Assembly (NCBI GenBank): GCA_958299035.1
Contig: CATQJL010000223.1
Coordinates: forward strand, 15,347,742-15,411,741
DNA from: Cylicocyclus nassatus
Lineage: Eukaryota > Nematoda > Chromadorea > Rhabditida > Strongylidae
DNA: 64,000 nucleotides
Direction of reading: 5' to 3'
A model generated the notes under the pieces. That model saw nothing but the letters and a program-made list of their open reading frames with translations. It made no database searches and was not told where the DNA came from. The first letter of the stretch is position 1, and each line of letters begins with the position of its first letter. Made by a program: the position numbers and the translations under genes. Below are positions 1 to 8,110 of the stretch, piece after piece.

Positions 1-689
1 GCTGAACATGAATATCATGCTGATTTCGCAGGATAGTGCATTTTCTTGGGTTACGGTTGGGCGTACATTAAATCGGTCGAAGTTCCAGATTTGCTCAAAA
101 CCTTACATGTAACGGTTCACAAGCATACTGCTTATGAATATGATGCTTGTCGCTGTCATAATGCATTATTGTGAAGTTATGGTGAGTTGCAGGGTTTGAA
201 TGGACATGTTGTCACTTTTGGGCCAATTTAGGTCCCAGATATCCACGAAATGAGGAAACGGTCGTTTTGCATGGCGGTCTTCAGCGCCATCCTGATAACC
301 TCTCCCAACGCGTAACGCACGCGGCAAGTCTCCCTCCCCCTGTTGTTGCTTAGGCAAAAGTCGCCGAAAGGTGCGCGGCAGTGATCCTATAAGGAAAGCA
401 TTACTGTCATGGGAAACTTTTATACCATACGAATTGCCTTTATCGTGGGGATTAAGCACGATATTCTTGAAACAGCACTTTAGGTAATTCCCTGCCAAGG
501 TTTTAGGCAGGTTCATGATTTTTATCCGCTCGCACGCGAAATGACTACGATATTTGTTATCAGCGGCTCAAATAACCCTTATATACCGAGTTTGAGCAAG
601 ATCCGTCACAAAAACACTTTGGGGCCCGGATAGCCGAATAGCGCCATCAGTTTTTAGAATTACCCTTACTTTTATCGATTTTATTGATT
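1..689. other. Unassigned noncoding stretch
   Basis: No recognisable gene, RNA or transposon end was found. A 116-codon open frame lies on the minus strand (166-516), but it shows no known domain, no signal peptide and no splice context. I treat it as a chance frame or the remnant of an unidentified repeat. Confidence 0.4.
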
Positions 690-885
690 TTTTGCAAAGA
701 GCTACGGAGCTGGGGGTTGTTGAGGGAGGTAGGTGAGCATGCTGATTACTAACACAGCGGGAATAGGGAATTGCATGTAAAAGTGGGCACAGGTAAAGGT
801 GTACAGGGATAGAAATGGAACCTTTATCGTTTTTGACATGGCCGGGCGGAGCCGGGTATGCCAGCTATTTATACATAAAACCAAA
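690..885 (-). repeat. Truncated copy of the CCCGGCTCC dispersed repeat
   Basis: Read on the minus strand, this matches the start of the repeat at 52815 in the same order: an AGCTGGC-ACCCGGCTCC block, a TATCCCTGT block, a CTGTGCCCAC block, a TTAGTAATCAGCATGCTC block, CCGTAGCTC, and an AATCGATAAAA stretch. The copy stops before the CAGA-rich tail seen at 53390-53440, so it is truncated. Two dispersed copies in opposite orientation show this is an interspersed family. Which class of element moved it is unknown. Confidence 0.7.
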
Positions 886-977
886 GAAAAAGAATAAGCT
901 AGGATTCTAAATCATCAAGGCTAACAAAGCAAATACTTAAAGCAAAACACAGTAGCGTCGTCTTGAGCCACCGATGT

Positions 978-1298
978 TCAAACATACAACAATGTTCTGG
1001 GTTCCCCACCAAAGCCGTCCGCAAGAGGTTCATTGCGTACAGCACGGTGCAGCTCCAACTCCTTTTCCACAATGATAGCCAGCCCACGAAATATCACCTT
1101 GCTCAACCGCTCTACACGAGAAGCTGTTTTGCGGGAGCTGCTGAAAACGAGACCAAATGTGAGGCAATAACAAACGATAACAACGAGAATCAAAAGTGCG
1201 GCTACCGGAGCGGCCTTATATACCTCGGCACTTGCCTGCCGCGTCCTAGCCAGAATGTTCCAGTGGGAATACAGTATACGCAACCGTTTACGCAACAT
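978..1298 (-). CDS. Possible membrane-protein gene fragment, unrecognised
   Basis: A 106-codon open frame on the minus strand encodes a basic N-terminus (MLRKRLR), a hydrophobic segment near residues 30-52 (start APVAALLILVVIV) suited to one membrane span, then a basic and charged tail (SSSRKTASRVERLSK). This follows the positive-inside pattern of a real membrane protein. Alternatively, an 83-base intron could be removed: GAG|GTATAT and TTTTCAG|CAG sites bracket the hydrophobic part, which would turn the membrane segment into intron. The plus strand is also open here (963-1382), which weakens the case. No family recognised; it may be an exon, a pseudogene piece, or chance. Confidence 0.22.
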   Translation of the reverse strand: MLRKRLRILYSHWNILARTRQASAEVYKAAPVAALLILVVIVCYCLTFGLVFSSSRKTASRVERLSKVIFRGLAIIVEKELELHRAVRNEPLADGFGGEPRTLLYV

Positions 1299-1429
1299 AC
1301 AGCGCCCGACCGAAATGTTATAAGGAGCTGCTCGCGTCGCGGTATATGTCGAGTTATTGGCAGCATGTTGATGATGGTCTAGTTAGAATTCCACCAAAAA
1401 TATGGCAAGGGTCGTCATAAAAATTTAGA

Positions 1430-1545
1430 CAAATAGCGAAGCTTGACCAACAAAATTCATGGGTCGTAATTTTTGGTGTTCTCTGAAAGCCCACTGGTTA
1501 AGTTGCGTGAAAATGTCATCTGACAGAGCATGAAATGCTACCTAT
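1430..1545 (+). repeat. Diverged fragment related to the 1761-2789 MITE
   Basis: The order of motifs GAAGCTTGACCA, CATGGGTCG, TTCTCTGAAAGCCCACTGG and GAGCATGAAATGC mirrors the right arm of the nearby palindromic element (about 2585-2700: GAAACTTGACCA, CATGGGTCGC, TTTTCTGAAGCCCCATTG, GAATGAAATTC). I see no terminal repeat or target duplication around it, so it appears to be a relic or an internal fragment. Confidence 0.55.
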
Positions 1546-1760
1546 AAATTTTCTAAAATTTTGTTCTGCGAAATGTGACGTTTACTCAAAAAGGGTAAAT
1601 ACATTCGGCTGAAAAAACCTTTGCTACCAAAGTAGACTGTTGGATATGGCTTGAAATATAAGTCTCGCACCAAATATCCCTGCAAAATTGATGCAAAAGA
1701 ACTTGGGCGAGTTTTAATCTGCACAAAAGTCCGATAGGTAGTATCATATTTTGCTACATA

Positions 1761-2789
1761 TTAGGTCATTCCGAAAGTAATTTCGCTTTTTTCAAACGGG
1801 CGCCACATTCGATGGAACAAACATTTCTAAGAGATCTTGGCAGCATTCGATGCAGAATTTCATTCACTTTCTAACGGTTATGAAACTGTTGCAAAACAAT
1901 TAATGAGCTTTCAGAAAATAACCAAAATCTGCGACCCATGCTTTTTGAGATGATCAAGTTTCACGATTTTTTTAAACTTTCATATCAATCCTCAGAAGGA
2001 CTTCAAGTAAAGATTCGATAGAGTAAACCATATAGAATACAGTACTACTTTTTTCTCTTTCTCATAGCTAACCATAATTTGAAAAAAAATTTTTTTTCAA
2101 AGCCATCGGATTTTGGCAGGCCCTCCTAAGCCACAATCGCATCAAACATCAGTAATTACTCGGAATTTCAAAGTTTCAAGATGATATATGACTTAATATT
2201 GATTTTATTAAACAAATGAGAGTTTACGGATTCAAAATATCAAGTTTCGAGTTTTACGGGTACAGCCTGGGGCTCCTTAAAAAATTGAATTGTGATAATT
2301 TTATCCCCGAAAACTAAACGAATCGGAAACAAAAAACACCCATTGGAAAGAGGAGAAAATGCTGCATCGAATAGTGCCCGAGCTGCTCTTCCTTTGATGT
2401 TCTACGAGGAGCTGTTTGTTTAGCTGTACAAATATGGAAATCGGTAGCATCAGTTAAAATTCTATTAAAAATATATGACAAGCTATCGAAAAGAGGAAAA
2501 AGTTGGGCTGTGTTCTATGAGGTTTGCTCTATCGAACCGTCACTTGAACTTTTTCTGAGGATTAATATGAAAGTTTTGAAAAATTGTGAAACTTGACCAT
2601 CTCAAAAAGCATGGGTCGCAGATTTTAGTTATTTTCTGAAGCCCCATTGACTGTTTTGCAACAATTTCATAACCCTTAGAAAGAGAATGAAATTCTGCAT
2701 CGACTGCTGCCAAGATCTCTTAGAAAAGTTTGTTCCATCGAATGTGGCGCCCGTTTGAAAAAAGCGAAATTACTTTCGGAATGACCTAA
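1761..2789. mobile_element. Palindromic mariner-like MITE, TA-flanked, about 1.03 kb
   Basis: It starts TTAGGTCATTCCGAAAGTAA and ends with the reverse complement, both sides flanked by TA (1759-1760 and 2790-2791). The inverted arms extend about 270 bases (1761-2030 against 2523-2789), sharing for example GGCGCCACATTCGATGGAAC, AGATCTTGGCAGCA and CATGGGTCGCAGATTTT in inverse order. The central part has no long open frame and no transposase motifs. Ends starting TTAGG with a TA duplication are typical of Tc1/mariner elements, so this is a non-autonomous member. Arm divergence is moderate, so it is not a very recent insertion. Confidence 0.88.
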
Positions 2790-2931
2790 TATATTGGAGA
2801 TTTCATATGCAAAAGTACAACTTTTCCCGAAGCCATTCGATTAGTCTGATCTATCTTACTCAATAAAAATGGATTGTCAAGCTCAAAGCAAAAGTCAAGC
2901 CAGAAACTCTTCTCCGATTCTTCTTTGTCCT

Positions 2932-3070
2932 CCCTTTTTCGCCTCTCTCCACATACTTATTTCCTCTTCATAAATACGATTTCAAGCTTGACATTTTGGC
3001 TCGCAGTTCCGCTATCGTTTTTCTAGCGCCTCAAGAAGTTGATATCGGCATTATTGGGCATTATTCAAGC
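2932..3070 (+). repeat. Direct repeat, copy 1 of 2
   Basis: About 140 bases resembling 3668-3805 in the same orientation at roughly 70% identity by eye: CTCTCTCCAC, then TCAAGCTTGACATTTTGGCTCG, TTTTTCTAGC, CAAGAAGTTGAT and CGGCATTATT in both, with substitutions. Unknown family; the spacing of about 736 bases makes a decayed local duplication or two copies of one repeat possible. Confidence 0.6.
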
Positions 3071-4690
3071 TATTAGTAATTTTTAGCGATTTAAAGAACA
3101 ACTTTTTGAATCACAATGTTCCTACTCGAAATTTGTCAGGTCTGTTCAAGGCTTGGGGAGTTAGGTTCATGAATACCTAGCTAAACCGATACCCTTGCTT
3201 GAACCGCTCCAATTATCCTTGAGCGATAGCAGCTCCCACTGCTATTCACTAGTATCCCAACTCCTATATGTAGTCGTGTAATTTACTCTCATTTAGAGGT
3301 GTCTTTTTTCGTTTGCTATGGCTACACTATCCCACACTTTCTTTTGCTTTCTTCGTCGAAGACGAACGTTTTCTTTGTTATTTTTTTGAATACTTAGGAC
3401 GACTGGCTTTTATTTTTGGTACCTTTTTGGTATATTTTTACACGATATGACAGCAATAATTTTTGCTCTTACACCAACACAAAAAAGCTCAAGTTTTCTT
3501 TTATCTAACATATATTTATATATCTATTCAACCGATTCATTAATGGAGTTTACTAATTTCTCAGAAGTTTTGATGCAAGACTTATGTTCCAACCCAATTT
3601 ATTTTATCGCTGCTTACCTCTGCTGATGTTTGGTTTACTCATACCCTACCCCTACTCATACTTACCCCTCTCTCTCCACTTGCTTCTTTTCCATCATTCT
3701 GGTCTCAAGCTTTACATTCTGACTCGTAACTCTGACAGTGTTTTCCTAGCAATAGCGTGACACTCCAAGAATCTGATCCGGCATCATTCTTAACGCACTT
3801 CATAGTAGGTCGTACAAACCAGATTCCACTCGGGTGGATGCTCTATTTCGAACACACACAATTCGTAACTTGACGTCATTAATCCCGTAATCCGGAATTA
3901 AAAATCTAGTCCACAGTGCTAATCAGCGCTACATTGAGTGCAAGTTTTTCTTCAGCTAGAGCTACTCCTCTACAACATAAGTGTTCAACTGGTTTGGAGC
4001 AGGTTCGTAGTGTCTTTTGTACGTATTGCATATCTTAGCGTGTCTATCTAAATACTTCAGTGATCGTGCGGTTATTTCGCGAATTTTCCGACAATTTTCC
4101 TGATAATTCTTCGGGTTGCGTAAGCATTTGCAGCTTGGTAAGATAGTCTTATCGCAAGTTAACTATCAACTTTTCACTTATCATCGGTGCAACCTGTCGA
4201 AATGTGCTGACTTTGTCTAAAACTAGCACGAACATCCTTCAAGATTCAGTCAATAATCGATTACTATTGATGTTTCCCGTTGCACTTTCTAAATGATGAC
4301 GTGAGCGGCCTTTCCGGTTCATTTAACATCGACCATAATCTCTTCAATCCGATTGATCAATAGGTAGTGCACCCTAAGCTTCGATAGCTTTCCCAAACAG
4401 TTTGATCAATAATCGATTTACCATGTAATGTAGTCTCACGAATTCTGTGTGCTGCTTTGCTCTGCCTTCAAGTCTTCTGCATCTACCACTTTTCCTATTC
4501 TATGACCACACGAAGAAATCTGGTACTTTATCAATTATTTGTTGATTACTATGCTTTTCGAGGATTTCAGCCACTTTTTTTCTTGCTTTTCTACTATTGC
4601 CGATTCTAATCAAACGCGAACAAACCATCGTATTGAAGTATGCTCCTCCTAGTTTATTTTTTGTTTGTTTGGAAGACGAACGTGCGAAAA
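3071..4690. other. Unassigned noncoding stretch containing the second direct repeat
   Basis: Holds the second copy of the 140-base direct repeat (3668-3805). Otherwise it is AT-rich sequence with short ORFs only. I found no transposon ends, RNA gene or convincing exon. A small hairpin TTCGTCGAAGACGAA lies near 3354. Confidence 0.4.
3668..3805 (+). repeat. Direct repeat, copy 2 of 2
   Basis: Counterpart of 2932-3070: CTCTCTCCACTTGCTTC, CTCAAGCTTTACATTCTGACTCG, TTTTCCTAGC, CAAGAATCTGAT, CCGGCATCATT. Same order and spacing as copy 1, with many substitutions. Confidence 0.6.
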
Positions 4691-4703
4691 TATTGTATTG
4701 TGA
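4691..4703 (+). repeat. Putative 13-bp target-site duplication, left
   Basis: TATTGTATTGTGA here recurs exactly at 6163-6175 and brackets the inverted-repeat element between them. A duplication of this length does not fit TA-inserting transposons, but it fits target-primed retroelements, including Penelope-like elements, whose duplications vary in length. Confidence 0.6.
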
Positions 4704-4746
4704 TTTCAACACTTTTCTTCTGCCGTACAGGCTGTTATAGGTGACA

Positions 4747-4795
4747 CTTTATTGCCCAACGTTTCGGCACAACGCCTTCGTCAGAGGCTTAAAAG
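4747..4795 (-). ncRNA. Hammerhead ribozyme, minimal stem III (left arm)
   Basis: On the minus strand: stem I 5' side CTTT-TAA-GCCT (4795-4785), core CTGACGA (4784-4778), an extra A, stem II GGC-GTTGT-GCC, core GAAA, self-complementary ACGT giving a two-base-pair stem III, cleavage-site U, then stem I 3' side GGGC-AAT-AAAG (4757-4747). Stem I pairs four bases, a 3x3 internal loop, then four bases. Every invariant hammerhead core base is present (CUGANGA, GAAA, NUH). The unpaired A before stem II is non-standard. A stem III this short usually works as a dimer. Confidence 0.72.
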
Positions 4796-5041
4796 GAGTC
4801 AGTCACTTCGATTCACGATCTTAGTCGCCAAACATCTCCTCCCACTCGGCCATTGAATGGTCTTTAGTGGAAGCAGGAAGTCTGCGAGTAGAGTTTGACT
4901 CACCAGAGTGCCACCGTGATTTGTAGCAGTATCAGCTGCTTTAGATGTGCTTGGACCGACTGCGGTGTTGAGTATAGACAGTCGTGTTAACTGACTGCGA
5001 TGTTGAGAATAAGCAGTAATAGATAATAGACTATAATAATA

Positions 5042-5721
5042 CAGGGTGTCCCAAAAAGATGTGCACACTGTTTGATTGTTAATAACTCTCTTGCTTTCAT
5101 GTCTTTTGCCAAGCTTGCGGTACCATTCCTTAGAGCGAGGTTCAACTTAGATTTACGGTATGGAGCGATTGATAAGCAGCTCTTCATTACTGTAGGATTA
5201 CGGTAGGAATTTCGGAAAGGATTTTGAGCCATTGGAAGCAGTTTTTTGCCTCAGAAAAAAAGCCAAACAAACCAGAAACTCATGAACTGGGTCAGTCAAA
5301 GTTGCTAATTCTAAACATGAAAATTGCACGTCAGTACACTGTTTCTTTCATGAGTTATATCAGATTTAGGGTAACAACTGATTTTCCAATATTTGTTAGA
5401 AATGTGAATACGCCATCAAGAAAGCTCGAAAAACTGGTGGAAAGTTATGTAGTGAAATCAGCACGCCTGAAAACCTTGTTACACAATTTTTTAGATTTTT
5501 TCGAAGTTATTTCATCAAAAGGCTTATTCCACAGTGACGCTGTATGCTGAGAGTTCTTACCGTGATTTTACAGTAATGAAGAGTGATTGGTGATTCGCTC
5601 CATACTGTAAATCTAAGTTTATCCTCGCTCTATAGAATGGTACCTCAAGCTCAGCAAAAGACATGAAAGCAAGAGAGTTATTAACGATCAAACAGTGTGC
5701 ACATCTTTTTGGGACACCCTG
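5042..5721. mobile_element. Tc1/mariner-type MITE with CAGGGTGTCCC ends, 680 bp
   Basis: Begins CAGGGTGTCCCAAAAAGATG and ends with its reverse complement, flanked by TA (5040-5041 and 5722-5723). Arms of about 160 bases match in inverse order (TGTGCACACTGTTTGAT, TTAATAACTCTCTTGCTTTC, GGTACCATTC, TTAGATTTACGGTATGGAGC, TCTTCATTACTGTA). The interior contains a 108-codon frame (5224-5550) with no transposase signature, probably chance. It is inserted between the two arms of the hammerhead-bearing element. Confidence 0.9.
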
Positions 5722-5723
5722 TA

Positions 5724-5800
5724 TAATAGACTATAATATAATATAATAATAATATAATAATATTATAATACTATAATATAATACTACTATAATATAATAG
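5724..5800. repeat. AT-only ATA/TAATA microsatellite
   Basis: A run composed almost solely of ATA, TAATA and TATAA units separates the MITE from the right arm. A shorter related stretch (TAATAGATAATAGACTATAATAA) lies on the other side of the MITE at about 5017-5039, suggesting the MITE landed in a TA-rich spacer. Confidence 0.8.
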
Positions 5801-6022
5801 ACTGCTTATTCTCAACATCGCAGTCAGTTGACACGACCGTCTATACTCAACACCGCAGTCGGTCCAAGCACATCTAAAGCAGCTGATACTGCTACAAATC
5901 ACGGTGGCACTCTGGTGAGTCAAACTCTACTCGCAGACTTCCTGCTTCCACTAAAGACCATTCAATGGCCGAGTGGGAGGAGATGTTTGGCGACTAAGAT
6001 CGTGAATCGAAGTGACTGACTC

Positions 6023-6071
6023 CTTTTAAGCCTCTGACGAAGGCGTTGTGCCGAAACGTTGGGCAATAAAG
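6023..6071 (+). ncRNA. Hammerhead ribozyme, minimal stem III (right arm)
   Basis: Mirror copy of the left-arm motif. Stem I 5' side CTTT (6023-6026) and GCCT (6030-6033); core CTGACGA 6034-6040; stem II GGC/GCC at 6042-6044 and 6050-6052 with loop GTTGT; GAAA 6053-6056; ACGT 6056-6059; cleavage base U 6060; stem I 3' side GGGC 6061-6064 and AAAG 6068-6071, with a UAA/AAU internal loop. Pairing and core agree fully with a type I hammerhead. Predicted self-cleavage is after position 6060 in the plus-strand transcript. Confidence 0.74.
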
Positions 6072-6162
6072 TGTCACCTATAACAGCCTGTACGGCAGAA
6101 GAAAAGTATTGAAATCAGTTATCACAGTATGCCCAGGTTTCAAGACAATAGGACATATAGTA

Positions 6163-6175
6163 TATTGTATTGTGA
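6163..6175 (+). repeat. Putative 13-bp target-site duplication, right
   Basis: Exact copy of TATTGTATTGTGA at 4691-4703; closes the inverted-repeat element on its right side. Confidence 0.6.
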
Positions 6176-6241
6176 GTTGAACAGACATAAATATGATGTC
6201 TTATTTTATCCATCACCTTCGCTGTTTCTGCAATTCAATAA

Positions 6242-6732
6242 CTAGGTTAGTCCATAAGCCATACACCAAAAAATATGAAAAACTATTCTTGAAAATGTTT
6301 GAAAAAAGTTTCCGATGTATATATAATAATTCGCCACTACAACATAGTAAATGCTGTATTGAATATACTCAGAGATAATATTTGCGAAGAAACGTGATTA
6401 GACAAATTTCAAGAGTACAGTTATACGAACATAGAAACGACCTAAGCACGCAGTTTACTTTATTTACAAGAAAAGATTGTTAAATCAAAATAACTTTTGA
6501 AATTGGATTTGTACTTTTGGCATCTTCACGACCGAAATTAATAACAATTTTTGGGCATATTTCATCACCATTTGACAGATACACTTTGGCAACAAAGAAT
6601 TTTTATAAAAACCTTCCAAAAACCGCAAGATTTTCTTGGTTTTAAATAAACGGAGCGAAACGATTTCTTCAAAGCTGTGGTAGTTAGAGATTTTTGAGAA
6701 TTTTTGGCGCAAAAATTCATGGATTGGCCTAA
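6242..6732. mobile_element. Diverged palindromic mariner-like MITE
   Basis: Left end CTAGGTTAGTCCATAAGCC and right end (minus strand) TTAGGCCAATCCATGAATTT align, followed in both by a CACCAAAAA or GCGCCAAAAA block and a TCTCAAAAAT or TATGAAAAAC block. TA is found at the right flank (6733-6734). The arms are only about 70% alike, so this is an older copy. No coding capacity seen. Confidence 0.6.
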
Positions 6733-7989
6733 TAAATCTATTGGGATGAATGAAGCTCCTTACAGAAATGAGCTATTGCCAAAACCATTATTTTTATCTT
6801 TACTATTAATCGCCATTGACTATCGTTATTGATTTATCATTTGGTCTGGTTGTAATCCTGAAATACTTTCTAGACTTACTTATCTTCATATCTAATGTAA
6901 TCACGCAAGAGCAACTACAAAGAAAATCGATTATAGTTTTTTTTACATTCAGATGTAGTCTACCTTCAGAGTTTCTTATAAGTTCTCCTTTCAAAAAAAT
7001 GGGATTTTCTTCAAAAAGGTGGTTGCATTCTCACATATTGTTAGAGCAGCAACCGTAAAATAAATATTCAGTGTCTTACAATTATTCGAAAGATTGTTTA
7101 CTAACCCCCCCCCTCTCCTTTTGTCAGACACAAATTGCACATTCGATCGCTCAATTCTTCGAAACAAAAGGCCACATGATGAGTGTGTGTCTGCTGCTGA
7201 CTGTGTGCACGTATATATGAGTAGCAGCTGTGCTAAATTATGCGTATCTAGTCTGTGCCAGGCATTGTGTCGAGCACCGATTCCAAAGTTCAAAAAACCA
7301 AAAGCTACAAAGATCTGTGATTTTCGGATATGGACAGTGATTTTTGGGAGTTTTTTCAAAATTTTAACCTTATTGCTACTGTTGCTGCTAGTACTTGATA
7401 TAGTGACCAACACTTTTCGACTATAAATAAAAATTTGGACATTCTTCAAAAGCCCAGTTTATCATAAAAAATGTCATCAGAAATCTTTTCGTAGACAACG
7501 ACAGATTTTCAACAGCATAAAATGTGTTTCTTTCCTAAGTTCTGCTCGTTATTTCATTCTGAGCTCAAATGTTGATAGAGATCGTGTAATTTTGTGGAAA
7601 GTGTTACGCTTCTAAGAGAAGCAGAGATAAACCAAGAAGCCCTGCTTTAATTTCTAAAAGTTGTTTAACATATTCATGTAGGATGTACAAGAAACTTGAT
7701 GCGAAATTTTGATTGCTGAGATTTTTTTCTTCATTACTACAGATTAAATTTTTGTGACTTCTTCCAGAATTCCTAAAAGAAGAGGGAGGCAAGAACTGCG
7801 CAAGTTTAAGGGATCATTTGCTGCTCCAACGGTCCTCTCAGATCAAGGCGCGGTTGTGTTTTCCTTAAACGATCCGGATTTTTGTAGGATTTATAATCAA
7901 TGGTCTCAAGACATATACTGCTAGACATCCACGAAGATGTTCGGTTAAAGTAGCCCGGGTTTGGAATCTTGGCTTTGTGGATACTTGCC
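6733..7989. other. Unassigned noncoding stretch
   Basis: AT-rich sequence with a C9 run near 7107 and short frames open on both strands (for example 7094-7426 plus and 6991-7449 minus), which cancels their value as coding evidence. No transposon ends or RNA gene seen. Confidence 0.4.
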
Positions 7990-8110
7990 GTTGACTTGAT
8001 TGAGTCGAAGGTTGGTACTTCTTTGCTGGCAATGTTTCGGCGCTATCGCCTTCGTCAAAGCCTGAGAGCCGAAATCGTACAAAACTACTCGCTCAGAATC
8101 AGCAAATGAT
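7990..8110 (-). repeat. Degenerate hammerhead-bearing repeat, copy C
   Basis: On the minus strand: UUGACGA-A, a perfect stem II GGCG-AUAG-CGCC, GAAAC, then AUUGCCAGCAAAGAAG. It keeps the layout of the intact copies at 4747 and 6023, but the first core base is U instead of C, stem III reads ACAU, and stem I is broken. Flanks (TTGACTTGATTGAG and ACTACTCGC on the plus strand) match the relic at 34250-34365, so this is a dispersed family. Probably inactive. Confidence 0.6.

Larger units (their letters stand above)
4704..6162. mobile_element. Inverted-repeat element with hammerhead ribozymes (Penelope-like, non-autonomous)
   Basis: Two inverted arms of about 315 bases (4704-5017 and 5801-6118) are nearly identical, with only scattered differences. 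Each arm carries a hammerhead-type ribozyme motif on the strand pointing away from the centre. A perfect 13-base direct repeat flanks the whole. The right side has 44 extra bases (6119-6162) between arm and duplication. The centre holds a TA-flanked MITE (5042-5721) and an AT-rich microsatellite. No reverse transcriptase or GIY-YIG frame is present; short frames shared by the arms (NTAVGPSTSKAADTATNHGG) carry no recognised domain. Hammerheads with a two-base-pair stem III are known from terminal repeats of Penelope-like retroelements, and these repeats can be inverted. That assignment is inference. High arm identity implies a young insertion or gene conversion between arms. Confidence 0.7.

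Noticed and set aside
5224..5550. 108-codon frame inside the CAGGGTGTCCC MITE
   Set aside because: No DD[E/D] residues or helix-turn-helix; much too short for a transposase and located in a palindromic non-autonomous element.
4704..6162. Reading the inverted-repeat element as an ordinary DNA transposon
   Set aside because: The flanking duplication is 13 bases, the arms carry ribozyme cores rather than plain TIR sequence, and the termini do not match Tc1/mariner, hAT or Harbinger ends.
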